Origin: an uncultured Collinsella sp.
Lineage (GTDB): Bacteria; Actinomycetota; Coriobacteriia; Coriobacteriales; Coriobacteriaceae
Direction of reading: 5' to 3'
Assembly (NCBI GenBank): GCA_900751665.1
Contig: CAADSV010000115.1
Span: forward strand, 1-7,081
Length of the DNA stretch: 7,081 nucleotides
Positions 5,325-7,081 of the stretch are shown here, piece after piece. Below the pieces are notes generated by a model. It was given only the letters and a program-made list of their open reading frames with translations, was not told the DNA's origin and ran no database searches. The translations under genes were made by a program, and so were the position numbers. Position 1 is the first letter of the stretch. Every line of letters begins with the position of its first letter.

Positions 5325-6236
5325 ATGTCCCACAATACCCTGCCGACCGTCGCTGAGCTTTCGGGCGAGATGCGCGAGCGTCTTGCCAAGGTTAAGTACG
5401 TCTTTACCGATCTGGACGCCACCATGCTCGCGCCCGGCTCGTGCGTGCTGCGCGACAACGACGGCAACCCCTCGACCAAGCTCGTCGAGGCTGTCGTGGC
5501 ACTTGCCCGCGCCGGCATCCAGGTGGTCCCCACCTCGGGCCGCAACCGCACCATGATTCACGAGGATGCGCGCGTGCTCGGCCTCAACTCCTACATCGGC
5601 GAGATGGGTGGTCTGGTCATGTACGACCTCAAGGCCAACGATTGGGAGTATCTGACCGGCGATATGCCCTACGACCCCGCCTGCGGCCTCACGCCGCATC
5701 AGGTGATCGAGCAGACCGGCGTGTGCGAGAAGATTCTCGCCCGCTGGCCGCATAAGATCGAGTACCACAACGACATGTCGACTGGCTACAAGTACCGCGA
5801 GGTCACCGTCGGCATGCGCGGCGATGTGCCCGACGACGAGGTCCAGGCCATTCTTGATGAGGCTGGCTGCGGCCTGGTCTGGGCCTGCAACGGCCATCTG
5901 ACCCATCTGTCCAAACCGACGACGCTCGAGCTCGAACGCGTCGAGGATGGCCGCGCCTTTAACATCAATCCGGCGGGTCTCAACAAGGGCGTTGCCATTG
6001 CGCGCTTCTGCGAGCACCTAGGGATCGAGCGCGAGGAGACGCTCGCGCTCGGCGACTCCGAGTCCGACTTCTACATGGCCGATCACGTGGGCACGTTCTG
6101 CCTGGTCGAGAATGGCCTGACGAGCGCCGGCGCGCCCGAGTTCCTGGCTGCTTGCGAGAACGCTTTCGTTACGCGCGGCAAAATTGTCGACGGTTGGGCG
6201 GCGACGGCAGAGCTGCTGGTCGCGGCGCGTTCGTAG
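5325..6236 (+). CDS. HAD-superfamily hydrolase, subfamily IIB (Cof-like phosphatase)
   Basis: Predicted cytoplasmic Mg-dependent phosphatase of 303 residues. All four HAD motifs are visible: I, FTDLDATM with nucleophile D29 and acid/base D31; II, PTSGRN with S71; III, K221 in GLNKGVAIA; IV, GDSESD (243-248). The roughly 140 residues between motifs II and III form a C2-type cap, as in Cof, sucrose-phosphatase and mannosyl-3-phosphoglycerate phosphatase relatives. Motif I has DAT where most members have DGT. The start at 5325 follows GGAG (5316-5319) with a 5-nt gap; an in-frame ATG at 5271 would overlap murE and lacks such a site. It lies between murE and murI with gaps of 34 and 51 nt, so co-transcription is likely. 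The substrate is unknown; a sugar phosphate or wall-precursor role is only guilt by association. Confidence 0.88.
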   Translation: MSHNTLPTVAELSGEMRERLAKVKYVFTDLDATMLAPGSCVLRDNDGNPSTKLVEAVVALARAGIQVVPTSGRNRTMIHEDARVLGLNSYIGEMGGLVMYDLKANDWEYLTGDMPYDPACGLTPHQVIEQTGVCEKILARWPHKIEYHNDMSTGYKYREVTVGMRGDVPDDEVQAILDEAGCGLVWACNGHLTHLSKPTTLELERVEDGRAFNINPAGLNKGVAIARFCEHLGIEREETLALGDSESDFYMADHVGTFCLVENGLTSAGAPEFLAACENAFVTRGKIVDGWAATAELLVAARS

Positions 6237-6287
6237 CGCGGCGTCGCCGCACGTGGACATGTCTTTTCGAGAGAGACTGGTGAGGTA

Positions 6288-7081
6288 ATGTCCGATATCG
6301 AGAATCCGGCAGGCGACACGCGCCCGATTGGCGTGTTCGATTCTGGTTTGGGCGGTCTGACGGTTGCGCGCGCCATCGCGACGGCGCTGCCGCACGAGTC
6401 CGTCTACTACTTTGGCGACACCAAGCGCTGTCCCTACGGCACGCGTACCGAGGATGAAGTGCGCTCGTTTGCGTTGCAGGCGGGTCGTTGGCTTTCGAAG
6501 CACGACGTCAAGATTATGGTCATCGCCTGCAACACGGCGACCGCTGCGGCCTTGCGTCTGGCCCAGCAGGTGCTCGACGTTCCCGTGATCGGTGTGATCG
6601 CGCCGGGTGCCCGTGCGGCAATCAACAGCACGCGTACGCGTCGCGTGGGCGTGCTCGCCACCAACCTCACTATTCGCTCGGGCGCCTACACGCGCGCCAT
6701 TCAGGATCTAGATGCCGGCGTCGATGTATACGGCTGTCCTGCCTCGAGCTTTGTCGAGGTTGTCGAACACGAGCTCGCCTCGGGTGCACATCTGCAGGAA
6801 CAGTGGCTTGAGAACGAGGACATCTTCGATACGCCTGCCGTGCGTGCGCTGGTGGGTGCCACGGTTGAGCCGCTGCGCGACCACGGTATCGATACCGTGG
6901 TGCTCGGCTGTACGCATTTTCCGCTGTTGGTGGGACCTATCCGCCATGCGCTGGGGCCTGGGGTGCGCGTCGTGAGTTCCGCCGAGGAGACCACGCGCGA
7001 GCTGACCGATATCCTCACGCGCCGCGAGCAGCTGGCGGGCGGCGCCGCCGCGCCGCCGACAAGGTTTGACCCGACGGCCCG
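6288..7081 (+). CDS. murI: Glutamate racemase, 3' end cut by window
   Basis: Cofactor-independent racemase that makes D-glutamate from L-glutamate for MurD and the peptidoglycan stem. The frame runs open from ATG 6288 to the window end, 264 complete codons, probably lacking the last 20-40 residues. Signatures: PIGVFDSGLGGLTV (D18, S19), YFGDTKRCPYG, catalytic Cys81 in IACNTATA, GVIAPGA, RSGAY, and catalytic Cys208-Thr-His210 in LGCTHFPLL. GAGG (6282-6285) is only 2 nt from the ATG, close for a Shine-Dalgarno; GAGAGA (6271-6276) is an alternative, and no later Met fits the family start. The two catalytic Cys are 127 residues apart, against about 111 in B. subtilis RacE; extra residues fall around 6766-6845. 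The gene ends the MurE-HAD run, consistent with wall-precursor supply. Confidence 0.92.
   Translation, partial: MSDIENPAGDTRPIGVFDSGLGGLTVARAIATALPHESVYYFGDTKRCPYGTRTEDEVRSFALQAGRWLSKHDVKIMVIACNTATAAALRLAQQVLDVPVIGVIAPGARAAINSTRTRRVGVLATNLTIRSGAYTRAIQDLDAGVDVYGCPASSFVEVVEHELASGAHLQEQWLENEDIFDTPAVRALVGATVEPLRDHGIDTVVLGCTHFPLLVGPIRHALGPGVRVVSSAEETTRELTDILTRREQLAGGAAAPPTRFDPTA

Noticed and set aside
5259..6017. Open frame of 252 codons on the minus strand opposite the HAD gene
   Set aside because: Shadow of a gene with all four HAD motifs; no promoter or ribosome binding site evidence.

Overview
The window reads as chromosomal DNA from a GC-rich anaerobic actinobacterium. My best guess is Collinsella or a close relative (Coriobacteriia), based on codon use, the style of the proteins and the look of the intergenic repeats. 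This is inference, because no database could be searched. Five protein genes are recognisable (the first and last are cut by the window edges), with one tRNA gene and a repeat-rich spacer.

Layout: (1) 3-854 (+), the C-terminal two thirds of an ArgD-type acetylornithine aminotransferase, followed by a large stem-loop terminator. (2) 855-1467, a gene-free spacer. It holds a 218-bp element bounded by 34-bp near-perfect inverted repeats, then two 86-bp direct repeats 186 bp apart. Each repeat is built from a T-arm-like sequence, a terminator hairpin and the 3' end of a tRNA-Val; between them lies a GC-rich hairpin block. (3) 1468-1543 (-), an intact tRNA-Val(UAC) with encoded CCA and its own promoter. 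(4) 1601-3469 (-), a glutamine-dependent asparagine synthetase-family protein (AsnB type). (5) 3470-3769, a divergent control region. (6) 3770 to the window end (+), a tight run of a MurE-family ligase, a HAD-IIB hydrolase and glutamate racemase MurI.

The right-hand genes suggest cell-wall precursor synthesis. MurI supplies D-glutamate. The MurE-type ligase adds the third amino acid of the stem peptide, and its DDPG motif in place of DNPR argues against diaminopimelate as substrate. The HAD phosphatase has an unknown substrate. AsnB-type enzymes are known in other Gram-positives to amidate peptidoglycan as well as to make free asparagine, so the divergent asnB may belong to the same module.

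The most striking small feature is in the asnB leader. A perfect 7-bp hairpin presents a 7-nt loop exactly complementary to the asnB Shine-Dalgarno region, which suggests translational control by a loop-SD pseudoknot. I did not find a clearly new multi-gene system. The best candidates for novelty are this leader structure, the tRNA-derived repeat cassette and the asnB-murE-murI grouping.
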